Shown here: in pieces, positions 23,061 through 35,872 of the stretch
Layout of the letters: every line of letters begins with the position of its first letter
Numbering within the stretch: position 1 is the first letter of the stretch
Source: Aspidiotus rigidus
Lineage: Eukaryota > Arthropoda > Insecta > Hemiptera > Diaspididae
Direction: 5' to 3'
DNA: 64,000 nt
Assembly: GCA_035079385.1 (NCBI GenBank)
Contig: JAVHKY010000013.1
Location: 2,914,001 to 2,978,000 of the forward strand
The notes under the pieces: model-generated
What the model saw: the letters and a program-made list of their open reading frames with translations, nothing else
What the model was told of the DNA's origin: nothing
Database searches by the model: none
Made by a program: the position numbers and the translations under genes

Positions 23061-24053
23061 TATCTGTGTTTTATAGGTATCTGTATCTTGTAGGTATGTG
23101 TGTTTTGTAGGTAAAGAGCTCCCTGAAATACTCTTGGTGATCAGTCAATTAATTTTTATTTTCAACTTAAAACTATTTGCTGAACTCCATGCACTACGAC
23201 CTGTCACCAGTTTTTTCTTCTTTTTCAGTTAAGCTCACTTTGATTTTCATATGACACTATGTAACACTTTTAGCTTAAAAGAAAAGAAGAAAAAAAAAAA
23301 GAGGAAAGGGGAAAGAGTTTTGCAAAATTCACAACTCAGTTCAAAAATAAGTAAATTAGACACCAAACACTGCAACTTGTGCTTATAAAATATCAAAGTT
23401 CCGAGTCGCGCAAAAATTAAAATTACCAAATTACATTACACACTAATTTACGATCTCTCTATTTTTGGAAATCATTTTCAAAATTCTCACGCTACAGCAC
23501 AAAAAAAGAAGGAAAACAAAACACTTTACTGAATTTGTCAATTCAAAGTCGGTTGTTTTTGTACTTAGAAGTCTATCAAGTTATAATTGAAATGAACAAT
23601 AATCAAACAATTGAAGAACTTTCAACGTATTTTCAATTGTGATGATGATAATCAAATCCAATGTATCGCCGCGTCTTTTGATTATGGAATTCCTCATGAT
23701 CTTTATATTTGCTCAATCATGGCCGAACATATCAACCCAGTATTGACGAGAGCAATTATTATGACACTCACTGACTCGCATTCCTGAATTCACAACACCT
23801 TGATAATGTCAATAAGTAATTCCTATTTGAATAAGAATAATATTCAAAATATTCACCGACAATTCATCATCATATACCAGTCTTCTGAATTAGGAACAAT
23901 TGAAAACAAGAGACCAGGCTCAATCTCAAAATTGAAAATAGGTAAGTAGGAACTACCGGTACTACCTAATGTATGAAATTTTATAATTTCATTCAATACT
24001 TATTATCAGCTGATAATGATCAATACCTAACATAATTATTACTCAATAATACC
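23061..24053. other. Intergenic DNA entering segmental copy A
   Basis: No gene seen. From about 23480 the sequence aligns with 44250 onward (for example gtcttttgattat, ctcatgatctttatatttgc), marking the left edge of the duplicated block. Confidence 0.55.
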
Positions 24054-24062
24054 GGTATCTAG

Positions 24063-24639
24063 GGGGTCCGGACTTTTCGGCGCGACCATTTCGACGCGGC
24101 CGTTTCGGCGCCACCATTTCGGCGCCACCGTTTCGGCGCGGACCTTTTTTCGGCGCGAAGGACATTTCGGCGCGAAGGGGTATTTTTTCAAATTTTCAGG
24201 GCGAAATAAATGTTGGTACTTCAGAATACTTAGATGACGCCTGCAATGTGTGAAACTGCAAAATTTCTGACATATTTCAGGTTGTTCGGTATTAAGGCAT
24301 AAGTCGTTCCTTCACTACTCTTAGATTCTTTATGTATCTTCATACTATATGATCTTCCCAAGAAAGAAAAAATCACTACAGTTATTTGATCTATATGAAT
24401 TAATTATTGTATTTGAATTGTTGATTTTTGTACATCATCGTAATGTCGTTGCTAACAAGTCGTGGTCGCGAGAAGTTAGCGGTGAGTGGTCTTTTGTATG
24501 TGTTCGATAAATTAAGTGCGGACGGAATTAGACTAGTAAGTCGACCTCCTCGTGGTGTCTTCTGGGTAATGCTAACAGACTTACAAAATTTTTTTGAACC
24601 TTTCGCGCCGAAATGGTCGCGCCGAAAAGTCCGTGACTC
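24063..24639 (+). mobile_element. Mutator-like element remnant with FLYWCH fragment
   Basis: The ends are inverse (left tccggacttttcggcgcgacc, right ggtcgcgccgaaaagtccgt) and rich in ttcggcgc repeats. A 9-bp direct repeat GGTATCTAG flanks it (24054-24062 and 24640-24648). Segmental copy B near 44783 lacks the element. Inside, at 24440-24540, a plus-strand frame reads MSLLTSRGREKLAVSGLLYV followed by FDKLSADGIR. This resembles the start of a FLYWCH zinc finger, a domain found in insect MULE transposases. The transposase itself is absent, so it is a non-autonomous deletion derivative. Confidence 0.8.
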
Positions 24640-25857
24640 GGTATCTAGGTACTTACAGATATTGTGGAGATAGATTCCAGTTGCTTGTTCATATGACGAG
24701 CCATTGTTAGAACTTCTTCTACAATTATTGTTGTTGAACTTCAAAGTATTGAAACTGGGTTTAGACGACGCCAAATCTAACAAAAATTGAATTGCGTACT
24801 CCGAGTGCTCCAACTCGCGATCGAAAGACAACGACAAATTATTCAATGAATGAATGATCAATGTACGACTACAATTGGAAGAAAACAAGAAATTATAATA
24901 AATTCTACAGATGAATGGAATAAGTATTTAGCCCACCAATGTGGTCTGCAGTAGCAATTATTGGCGTAAGCATTTTTTGTTTTTCTCAAAACGTTAGTAT
25001 ACCAACCTGATTCAGAATACGTTTGCAAATCTTCGCCTTTGTCAGTACCTAATTGCGCACCTTATTCACGTAGTTGTAGGTATTAGTAATACTATTGTAC
25101 AGATTACGTATTTTGCTTAGGAGGTACAAGTAAAGTATGGAAGACTAATCAACCTATTATGTGAGGTGGAATAAGGAAGTAGGGTGAAGGACCAAAAATT
25201 CATTTTTCCGTTTGTGACAAATTTGTATGCACAATTTCACGTTCTTTCCAAAATACCAAAATGGTATTGATTATAGGGCACGTAACAAACCCCCTTCAGA
25301 GTATAAACAAAAATGCTTGACGCGTCTGTATGTTGTGGAATGCCTGTTGGAATTTTCGACTCTCTAGCTGTTACGGAATTTTTTGACCTCATATATAGGT
25401 ACCTACAATGAAAAGATGAGAACTTACTTGATAACAAAGAAATGGGTAGTATTCAAAGAAGCACCCAAATAATTGAAATAAATCGGGCGATGGCTTAATA
25501 ATTCAATTAGCACAATCCATGAAAATATATATAATTAAGAAGTACTCGAAAAATAAATGGGGCGTTGCTTGCTTAACTTGATAACGGTGAAGTTGACTGG
25601 GGTCAAATCAAATGGAAATGGCATCAAATCAAAAGGAAAGTAGTGTTCTTGAAAAGTTGATATACAAAGAGGTGTACTCCCTAAGGAGTAACAAAATATA
25701 AGCCACACCATAATAATACAGCAAATATGATCAACCATAATAATAAAACAATCATACAAGAAGGAAGAAGGTATTCATAATTATTTTCTTGAAAAGTCTT
25801 TTTCTGCGTGCTGCGAGCGAATTCGGACTTGGAATATTGTAGATTCGCTAGCGTCGC

Positions 25858-27112
25858 TAAGGCACTATACACGATGGGTACGTCCAACGTACATTTTGGT
25901 TCCAGAAGCCTAATTTGTAGATAAGAGCCCATGTTAAATTCTGTATTTTGACGACGGATAACTCGAGACTGGCTGAATTTATTTTCTTGAAATAATTATA
26001 CTCGTTGGAATGGCTATTTACAGTACCTACATGTGGCGTAGGTGAGTCTTTTCATAAGGAGTACATACGTTTGCGGAACGAGCAAAGCGAGTGAAGCAAT
26101 GTATGTAGGAGTTATAAAGACTCACCTACAACACTTGTACTGTACAAGGCTTTAAAACACAAATACTTTGAAGACAAATTTGTACATCGGAAGTATACGT
26201 TTTCGTGCGGCATGTTTACTTCATAGTTTTTTCACAACGGGTTTCCGTGTATAAAAGACCATCCGTGACGTTATTTCGTTTTTTTCACATGCTCCGCGCT
26301 AACGCTGAAAATCGTTACCTACGTCACTGAAAATCGTTTCGCAAAAACGTACTTACGATGCATGCGTGTTTTAAAGGAAATTTTATTGAGGATAAATTAT
26401 TTTCTTTTTGATTTTTTGCTGGAAGCATTTTTTTTGAAGTACCTAATCAATTAAGAACTTAAACGCGTTTTTTTTGACCAAACGCCCAGGATCACCGCGC
26501 GTTACGCGGAACAAAGACCTTTGGTCGAAAAAACGGGTTTCAGTTATTAATAGACTCAATTATTGTGACGTCAGTCATTGTAAAATCCCTACCAACAACG
26601 CGCAAACACACTTCAAAAACCCTTCAATGTGATCGATTGTATCGTTCTTGGTTCTATCACATTATCGATTCTCATGAGAAATACACTGGAACGTTTTGAT
26701 CATACGTTCAAATTGAAAAACCAGAAATAAATAAGCAATTACGTGTTTATATTTAGAAGTAGGAAGTTCTCAAGTATTTGAAAATGTACCTGCGGTTCTT
26801 CATTTATTTCTGGTTTTCAAATTTGAACGTAAGATTGGAAGGTTCCTGTGTATTTCTTATGGAGCAGTTTTTTTATTTACAAACCACAGTGGTAAAATAG
26901 GGTAAAAATAACAGCGTGCAGCGTGGTTGTAGGGTAAGCTATGTGGAGTTTGTGACGTCACGACAATTCAGTCTATTGATTACTCTAAAAATAGTGCTTC
27001 AAACAAAAAATTGAAGAGAAGTAAATTTCTTCTCCATGAAATTTTATGGACAAAACTAAGCTTCTGGAACCAAAATGTACGTCGGACGTACCTGTCGCAT
27101 GAAGTGCCTTAA
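25858..27112. mobile_element. 1.25-kb insertion with about 62-bp terminal inverted repeats
   Basis: The left arm (25858-25919, taaggcac to agaagcctaatttgt) is the imperfect inverse of the right arm (27049-27112, ending gaagtgcctta). Segmental copy B near 46090 passes directly from gattcgctagtgac to the sequence after the right arm, so this is an insertion private to copy A. It has no obvious ORF. It contains two smaller palindromes, at 26038-26129 (arms gtaggtgagtctt and aagactcacctac) and about 26671-26860 (arms around gagaaatacactggaac and ttgaacgt). Confidence 0.65.
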
Positions 27113-27778
27113 AGTCGCCTGTGTAAAATACGCAGAAAGTACAGATAAGGAACCGGTGGTCGCGACTGGAACAAAAGGTGATTTTTTAGTTTTTCTCCTA
27201 TTTCTCAAAAAATAATGAATTTGGGCGTGTACTTATAAGCAACAAAATTGAAGAGCGAAAATTTTCTTTCAGTTGAAAATATTTTTGAAGGATTCTAAAA
27301 AATTCAAAAATTTTGCGCGACGCTAGCGCTGCCCGATTAATCGACCAATGAAAAAGGTCGTCTGTCACCTCTAGGGAAACAAACGTGTGTTCTTCTATTG
27401 AAGGAGATTAACCATTTTTTTTCTTAACTGGTGGCTGTTTTGAACAAGTGTAAAAACTAAAAAGATATTAGTACTGATTTTTATTCATTTGGCTCCGCCA
27501 GAACATTTTTTGCCCACAAGGTCCCTTTTCTCATTCTTGATTATTTTGTACGGAAAATATGAATGTAAACCATGCATGTCATCATGTGTGCAGTATGTGT
27601 AGAAGAGCTTGTTCAATTATTTATAAGATGTACGCTACCTAGTTTGTTTTTCTTTTGATAAACATGCATAATAATTACGGTATTATGTAAATTCAATTCC
27701 ATTACGTATATTGTATTTTTTGTCTTATTAGAAAGGTTATTAATCACAGAGGGAATGTTGAATTTACATGCGATATAT

Positions 27779-28203
27779 TGTGGCGTTCTCCTATGAAGGC
27801 GCAAGCACCAAGCTTGCACACGCCGCTAAACTTTTAATAATAGCAGACACCGCAAGGAAGCGTACTTATCGCTTAACTACTTCGCCGAATACGCTTGAAC
27901 AACCTAGAACGTGCTCGATTGATTGTAAGGATCCTTGCATAACCTGTTTGCCGTTCTAGAAGAAATCTCGAGAATTCCGGAAATAAGGGTGAGACTATAA
28001 ATAGCCGGCAGCAACCCGATAAAGCGATTCAGTTGTAATCTTAAAGCGATAGTTAACGTGTTCTCGTTCTTTAACGCGATTGTGTTACAGTTTAACGGTG
28101 TTTAGAAGTGTTGTACTTGCGGTACCAGTAATAAAGCTCGGTTTTCGTAATTGTTCTTTATTATCGGTGTCAAGAGATATTTGGTGACTGGTAGAACGTC
28201 ACA
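27779..28203 (+). mobile_element. Solo LTR (425 bp), plus orientation
   Basis: Starts TGTGGCGTTCTCC and ends GTAGAACGTCACA. It has gactataaatagccg as TATA box and aataaagctcgg as poly(A) signal. A 4-bp TSD ATAT stands at 27775-27778 and 28204-28207. The empty site is present in segmental copy B near 47908 (catgcgatatatgtacac), so insertion followed the duplication. It is the same family as 10527-10908, with an extra segment of about 43 bp after the first 11 bases. Confidence 0.9.
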
Positions 28204-28740
28204 ATATGTACACAATACCTAATATTGGTTTACTTATATCGTTAGGTATCAGTTGATCGTAATAAATTGTGACAGGCGGTCGAGTCTTGCGCTTCCACCT
28301 TTCTATCATTTTATATGAAACTTCAAAATTTGCCATCTTCAACTAAGCAGCCCAATATTTTAAGCAAATAGCAGATAACTTGTGCATACATGCTTTATTC
28401 ATAAGAGTACAACAGCTGAAGAATAAACTGAGGCCCTTGATGAATTTATTCTCCTATGAAAATGAAGGTCGAAAATCAGTAAGATGAATTATTTTTAACT
28501 GTAATTTGTCACGCTACTGTCCTAGACGTGTCCGTCATTAACGCTGTAAGATGTTTCTGAGTATTTTCATGCTGGATTTTTTTTTTTTTCTATCATTCAC
28601 CTACTTCGGTCGTCATGATTTTCTCAATAAACATGGGAACGCGATAGTTACATCAGAGAAGGAACGTCGAGCGCGAACTATAATGATAATTTTTTACCAA
28701 AATTCGATCACGGTATAAAACTACTAGTAATTCATAAGAA

Positions 28741-31700
28741 ATGGCGTTTGTAAGTACATAATTAGCATTCTTTTTTTCTTTCCTCTAATTTATTCTTTAA
28801 AAATAATAGGTCGATACCATTAATAAATTTATGCCACTGTATTACATCTATATTTTAATTGATAGTTCTTCCGCAACGGTCTGCAGGAAAACTCCTTAAC
28901 GATTACTTAGGTACAACTCAACGTTTTTCGTATAAGAAGGAGAAATGAAGGTCACCCATCCCCTGCAATCACTGTTATCGAAAACGTACAATCCTTGTCG
29001 TCCCTTGTAAAGAGATCAAGTCAACGTGAGGAGGAACTGTACGATGTCCTGAAGTTCTTGTTTTCAGCGTCGTGAACTTTCTTTTATTTCTTGACTATTT
29101 ACACAAAGTTTTCAAGTATGTCATCAGTAAGGACAGGTTTTTCGAGATTAAAATGCTCGAACTCGCAGTTTACTTTTATATAGTTTACTATTACATTTTA
29201 TAGTTAATGCTTTTTCTATATAATTTTAGACATATCTAATTGTCGTCTTATTCATACTGAATGTTGGAACTGCGATTCGTATTCTGGGGATCTTCCCTTA
29301 TGCGGCACAAAGTCATATATCGTGTAATCTGGGTGTCATGAGGAGTTTACACGCTGCTGGGCACCACATTACCATAATACGTCCGTTTCCTGTTGAAACA
29401 GGAGTTGCAAATTTCACGACCATCGATTCCCGTTCCAATAACACATTCATATCTATTGGGCAAACAACGGTCGAAGAGTACGATAAGAGCCTTGGAGACA
29501 TGATGGACTTCGTACTGGGCTTAGAGATGGGGCATTGTCACGACATCATGAATTTGCCAGCTGTTCAGGTCTGTATGTCAAACAGGTTATTTTTTGGAAA
29601 AATGTCCACTCATCTCTTTTTTTTATTTTTGACAAGTTCCATGTCTTTGTTCAGACCTTTTCTCTCACCTGCCCCATTTCCGAAATTTGCGTGCGTTCGC
29701 GTGCAGATGAGCTTTGAGACATGGAAAGAAGTTTATGTGAATTTCTCCCCTTCATGGAAAAAAATCAAATCATGTGTATGACTTTGGGCGTTTGCAAAGA
29801 ATGAAAAAAACACAAAGTAAAGATATATGAATCTCAATTATATTGATTTATCAACATTGATATAATCGATATGGCAGTCATTATTATACATCGATATATC
29901 AAGCTCGATTATAAAGAAAAATCGAATCCATACTCGGCTGCTATGGTAAGTTCAGCTTTCATTATAGGCCTAGTATACTGTATATTAGTCCCAGTATGAT
30001 AAAAAGTGAAGGTCAAAATGTTTCCAAGCCGCTAAAATAGGTCAAGGTCATTGATGGCGTCATAAAGTGTGACGGGACGTTACACAGCTTGCTGACTGAC
30101 CTCCAGCCCAAAGTCAAAATTATGGCTTCCTCAACAAAGTTAAACGAGGTACGCAGGAAACCTGTTCCATGGGTTGAATTGGTTTTCGGATTGAGACTTT
30201 AAATCAAGACCTTGACGATTTTTTAATTTTTCCTAAGCCCCTTGTATCATGGCGCAGGTAGCCTAAAAGTAAGAATTTTTTGAAGTCCATTTCCTTCTTC
30301 TTATCCATTATGGCTTGATAGTGAAAATTTTTCCAAGTTTTAGTTTGGACGACGCGTAAATTTTTCGAAAAACCCCTCATAGAGCAGATTCCTGTTCAAA
30401 AGCTCCGTTTGCGCATTTATACTAGGGTTGTACTAAGTCTAAGCCTGCGTTATACTAGCTTTCTATTATAGGTCTAGTTGTTCTATGCAGTTTATACAAA
30501 TACTAGCTTTACACTGAGTCCAGGCCTTAATAATTCTGTACACTGTATCCGCCGTCTACCTTTACAATAAACTATATAACATCATCAGGTGGTGACAATC
30601 ATGACCCCTAGCCTAATTCTGAAATTTGCGAGTTCAATCCACCCCCATCATCCTTATAATCTGTAAATGGCTTTTATATTGCTATATGTTAGGTTTGTGT
30701 TCTAATATAGTATGACTGGAATAGTTCAATGACGATTCTGCTCGTTCGCCCCTGTTATGTAGGTGACTCACAGTTGACTACGTCTGTGTTAATCCAAAAA
30801 CGGGGACGAGCGTCCGATGCGAGTGAGCCCTCTGAGCTAGATAGCTTATCTTACAGTACACCACGCCTATATTGATCCATGAACGGAGTCTACGCCTCTA
30901 TGAGAAAAATTCACAAGCTAGGCCATGATTTCATCAGATATGAAACATTATCTCTATTTATTTGGATCTGCCAGAAAATCTATCTTTTTCTTTTCGCAGG
31001 AAGCATTAAAGTCCACCAAAAAGTTGTACGACGTTATGTTCATAGAACTGATTTTATCGCACAAGTGTTTTCTGCCCGTTGCTGAGAAACTGAATATTCC
31101 CGTCATAGGGGTAGTAACGCTTCACAGCTGGAAATTCTCCGATCGTTATGTAGGACTACCGAATTATCCCGCGGTTATACCGTCCGAAGTGTCGAGAATC
31201 ATGACACTTGAAATGAATTTCATCGAACGTATTGTCAATTTATGGCACAATCTCTTCATCGACTATATTTGGAGGCGGAAAATGGACAAAGAGATGGAGA
31301 GTTTTTATCGAGAATATTTCACCGAAGATTTACTGTACACTAAGGATATATCGTTGATTTTTTATAATAATCACGACAGTTTATTACCTCGACCTATGCC
31401 ACCAAATGCGATAAATGTTGGAGGAATACACCTGAAACCAGCAAAGCCGTTGCCGAAAGTGAGTTCTGGAGATTAGCTCAGATGAAATCGACCAATTTTT
31501 CCTAAAAAGTGAACTACAAAAAAAAACAACTGCACATTATCTTCTTAATTGATAGGAGTGGGTACTTTCAAGGTGTTGGTACTAGATTAAGGGAGGGTAA
31601 AATCATGAAACATTCTATGGAACCTCTTGTGTGCTAGGTGGCGGCTAAAACCGCGCCGTCAGCGTCATACAAAAAATATTCTTTGTCGAAATTCACAAAT

Positions 31701-33116
31701 CTTCCATCAGTGTATCGAAAAATGAAGGTTCTCATGCTATTGCTATTTACCTTCCAAATTCCTTCAGAATTTTTACATCCTTTAAGACCTTTCCTTTCGA
31801 CCTAACGCTCGCGGGCTCCTCTCGCCTCACGGGTGCTTCTAATTTTTCATCATGTTCTAGTCATTCAATTTACTTCTGATATCACTATTCCTCGTAGTTA
31901 TTTTATTTATTCATCTGGACTTGACACGTCTTTTCTTTCTGATAGGATTTACTCAAATTTATCGAAGAAGCTACTCACGGAGTCGTACTTTTCTCGCTTG
32001 GTTCAGTGGTTAAGGCAAGCACTCTTTCGCGGGAACATCGAAACGCTTATCTTGAAGCATTCAGGTCAATACCACAAAGAGTTATCTGGAAATTTGAAGA
32101 GAATATAGAAAATCTTCCGCAGAACATCATGTTATCGAATTGGATCCCACAACGTGATATTCTAGGTAGGACACTTGACTGAGGGCCGTTTTTACCAACC
32201 CGTGTTCATTGGTGACCTCGGGTTAGCTAGACCTCTACCAACCCTAACCGCCCGATTTTGGGTGGGGTAGGTTAGCAACTAACTTGTGTTTGCTAAAACT
32301 GGCCCTCATACGCTCAAGTTTTTCTTTTGATATAAATTTACGACTTGAACTGTTGACCTGCCAAGAGGCGAATTAAAGAAAGGGAGGGGAAGGAAAGACA
32401 TGAAGTAACTGAAAACGCAAATTTTTACTCCTTTTCAAATTCGATAAATAATTTTTCTTTTTTCTCTTAGGTACGTAAATAAGAAAAAACCGAGAAATCA
32501 ATTGTTCGCTGCTCTTTTTTTTTCTAGAACACAGAAACGTTATTGCCTTTATGAGCCATTGCGGACAAAGTGGAGTGTATGAAGCAGTGGTGACCGGTAC
32601 ACCAGTTGTCACTATTCCTCTGTTTGGTGATCAGTACTCAAATGCCGGCCTCTTACTTCATCGTAAAGTTGGCGTATTCTTGGATTACAAGACAGTAACC
32701 AAAGATAGAGTCTTAACAGCGCTAAATACAATCATCAACAATACAAGGTGACGAGAAGAGGACAGATTTCACAATATTTTCTCTTTGTCGTGACGAATAA
32801 TGGAATGATTCTTTTCAGTTTTTATCAGCGAATGCAAGAACTTTCGCTCGTATTCATGGACAGACCAATGACTCCTCAAAAATCCATTGTATACTGGACC
32901 GAGTACGTAGTCAGGCATAATGGAGCTCCGTTACTGAGAGCCTTAGGAACAGATATGCCGCTCTACAAATATCTCATGTTGGATATCATTGCATTGGCCT
33001 CAGTCATCATAATTGGTGCTCTTTTTGTCATCTTGACGATAACGAGGAAATTTTGGGCAGGTTTCCTAAAAGGATCGAAGCTGAAGCATACCTCAAAAGC
33101 TAAGAAAGATGAGTGA
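28741..33116 (+). CDS. UDP-glycosyltransferase, UGT-2 (six exons)
   Basis: Exons: 28741-28749 (ATGGCGTTT, then gtaagt), 29230-29568, 31000-31458, 31946-32165, 32528-32747 and 32819-33116. They join in frame to 514 residues. Parts in order: signal peptide (TYLIVVLFILNVGTA), the catalytic-His region AAGHHITIIRP, FTTIDSRSNNT, exon 3 with PVIGVVTLHSWKFSDRY, exon 4 with NWIPQRDILG, exon 5 with the signature FMSHCGQSGVYEA and PLFGDQYSNA, then a membrane segment (ALASVIIIGALFVILTI) and the tail KKDE (ER retrieval). No break was seen. UGT-4 is its duplicate, with most amino-acid changes in exon 2. Substrate cannot be inferred. Confidence 0.93.
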
Positions 33117-34359
33117 TAGAGAGGAATGAGTAACAATTGATCAGGTGGGAATTGTAACCGGGGCTGTTGCCAGGATTTGAAGGTTAAAGGGATTGACTAA
33201 CGTGTTTCTCAATTATTTTTTATAGTAAATTTTACGTTACGAATTTATTTCTGTATAATTGAGATAGAGGAGGGGTCAAGAGAAAGGGGAGATCTTTGTC
33301 CTTCTAACGCACGTGTACTACTCATTTGATTGGAACATTGGACGTCTATCCCTTTATAAAAGAATAAGGAGAGAACTCAGTGAGGTTCCGAATGTATGTC
33401 GAGATGTTGTCCCCAATGAGAAAACTCGAAATCCAAAAAATTTGATCCATTGGTCTGCAGAGCCATTTTTAGACCTAAAATCCAAATCAGTTTATCTCAG
33501 GCAATAATGATTGCAGAGAAATGTAACATAGGGATATTTTAGAAGATGTGAACGTGCATCTATCGCATTAAAAAAAAAAAATCAATCCATATTTTCCCAA
33601 ATTTCTTGTAATACGTAACAAGACTTCAAACTCATTTAACGAAAAAAAATTAGGCGAGTAGCACCCGGAGAAATATATTCGTTTGAAACGCCATGCCTTC
33701 GAGTACAACATACTGTGATGTAACAGTGTATGAGTAGAGCATACGAGCGCAAGCACACGAACCTAGACATTAATTAATCATGAACTTGACTCGGCTCTAT
33801 GAAGGTAGACGAGACTTGAGACAAAAGTTCGTACTTTATTGAAACGTCGTAACAAAATCTAGGCATCAAATTAATCACAACCAACATCAGATAGTATCTT
33901 ACTCCTACTTCAATTCCCCTCCACCTTAGGGGACCGAACCTGACTAGCTCAATCGGGCGAGCATGAATACATCTTTCTGAATGCGTGAGTAACTGAAGAT
34001 AGACCACAGTCAGTTTTTGGTTCACTTTTTGAGATCACAAAGGCTTAAAGAAATATCTTGATAATTGAGGCTAGCGTTGTCGTCGATTACGGGCTCTACC
34101 TCCCGCAAAACTGAAGAAAGTAGTTTGTTGTAGTAATCATAAATCCAGTAGCTAAGGGTCTACTTTAATCGAAAGAAAATATAAAAGAAACTGAACACCG
34201 CTCGTGATCGGAAAATCCAAAACGGGCATACTGAGAATATATGATTAAAAACGAGGACTGCACAAGTCAGTCGATTGAGCCTAAGAGAAATTGAGGACTA
34301 CCGCGGGTAATCTCAAATAAAAAATTTAGAAAATGGGGGCGAAAGAATTATTAAATAAT

Positions 34360-34607
34360 GTGATGCGGTGCGCGAAACCCTAGGATAAGTCGGAAATTTT
34401 TTTCCACTACATTCGTTACTAAAAAACCCCCTACATCCTCCCGAATCGTTAAAGACCAAAACCAGCCCGATCTGATGACAGTGAAAACTTATCGGATCGG
34501 GCTGGTTTTGGTCTTTAACGATTCGGGAGGATCTAGGGGGTTTTTTGGTAGTGAATTTAGAGGAAAAAAATTTCCGACTTATCCTAGGGTTTCGCGCACC
34601 GCATCAC
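34360..34607. repeat. Long palindromic (foldback) element, 248 bp
   Basis: Almost the whole unit is an inverted repeat. gtgatgcggtgcgcgaaacc at the left returns as its inverse at the right, and the inner part pairs ccagcccgat with atcgggctgg around a spacer of about 20 bp. No coding capacity. A target-site duplication could not be fixed. Confidence 0.85.
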
Positions 34608-35161
34608 TTATTGATAACTCGCAAACTGCAGAATTGATCTAGATATAGGTAATCACCTTCGCGTCTGAATTGTAGGGATCCGGGAATTCTCTGAAAAATA
34701 AACTAATCCGATACTCTTCGACTACGAGAAAAAGAATTCGTAGACTTCGAGTAAAATATAGAAATTCGCTCTTATATTAAATGAGCCGACATAATCTATG
34801 CAAACACATACATACGATACTTCATACATCGGGTAAGCTAGGGAAATCGTCGATCTATCATTAATAATAAGAAGGTATCGCAGCAAACTTGATTTTGTCG
34901 ATGATATGCTATTTTCCCGAAATTCAGGTGACTCTGGGCTGGTTACCTTTTTCTCCTTCGTAGAACGATGTTAAAGCAACTACTAGACACCAATGGAAAT
35001 TGTTTCCAATTTGTTACGAACGGGTATTCTTCAGATCTTCTTCAACGGATTTTTTTCGGATCTTCTCTAATGCGTGGCGCGCTTGACGACGCCAAGGAGC
35101 GGGGTTTAGGTAACCCCTGAAAGTCCCACCACCAACCACCTTTCACTTCCTTATTAAACGG

Positions 35162-35381
35162 CAGTGTTACCAGATTTGAAATATCAATAAGGGCTAGATT
35201 TAGCTAGATTTTGGGGCTAATTAGGCCTGAAAGTGCTAAATCCCATTTACTCAATGTATTTTTTCCAGAAAAAAAAAGGGCTAACTCCCATTTACGCAAT
35301 GTTAAATTTTCAAAATTTTTGGGGCTAAATAGACCGAAATTGTGCCAATCTAGCTCCAAAAGAGCTAAAATGGTAACACTG
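35162..35381. mobile_element. hAT-like MITE, 220 bp
   Basis: The terminal inverted repeat is CAGTGTTACCA at both ends. An 8-bp direct repeat TTAAACGG flanks it (35154-35161 and 35382-35389). The 8-bp TSD and CAGTG-type end are typical of hAT elements. The interior has a short tandem duplication (gggctaaatcccatttac-like, twice) and no ORF. Confidence 0.88.
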
Positions 35382-35872
35382 TTAAACGGTTCACTTTCGA
35401 TATAGGTACTGTCAAACCGGATAATATAACCGATACTGTCGCTCGGCTACTCTGACGTTAACGATGTTGGCAATTCCAAACACTCGCGACGGATTTGCCA
35501 GGTACAGTATTTGCTAGAACGTCGTTTGGGAACCAAGACGACGACTGACAAATAAAGCGTCGCGCTGAACACTCTAGTCGAAAACCGAACTAGAAGACTG
35601 CTGGGACCTTCAAATCTGTCCTCCTTATATGACGCGGAGTCGTACCGTATTGTGCGCATTCTCGTATATCTCGAATAATTATTTAATCAGCAAAAATCAA
35701 CGGCCGTCTCTAATTGGTTAGGATGTCGCGAAATCGCTTTTTCGTTCAAAATATCATAGCGATATAAATTATGTAAAATGTGATTTCTTCTAATATCGGC
35801 GAATAAGAATCGTTCCTCTAAAAGTCGTCTTAAATCAGTCTCATTATTGGTCTTTTAACGAGGAGTCTTTTC

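Larger units (their letters stand above)
24640..28740. other. UGT-2 upstream region, repeat-rich
   Basis: Non-coding apart from the mobile elements listed separately. A short minus-strand frame at 25237-25437 is nearly identical in segmental copy B (45413-45613), but so is the surrounding DNA, so this is not evidence of coding. Confidence 0.4.
23480..33715 (+). repeat. Segmental duplication, copy A (contains UGT-2)
   Basis: Aligns colinearly with 44250-53807, including the upstream region, all six exons, the introns and about 600 bp of 3' flank. Copy-specific insertions are the 577-bp element at 24063-24639, the inverted-repeat insertion at 25858-27112 and the solo LTR at 27779-28203. Boundaries are by eye and could move by some tens of bases. 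Confidence 0.85.

Noticed and set aside
25237..25437. A conserved small minus-strand gene present in both segmental copies
   Set aside because: The whole surrounding region is nearly identical through duplication, so conservation of the frame is not informative.
10527..28203. A single large LTR retrotransposon bounded by the two LTRs
   Set aside because: The LTRs are in opposite orientations, have different TSDs, and enclose host genes.
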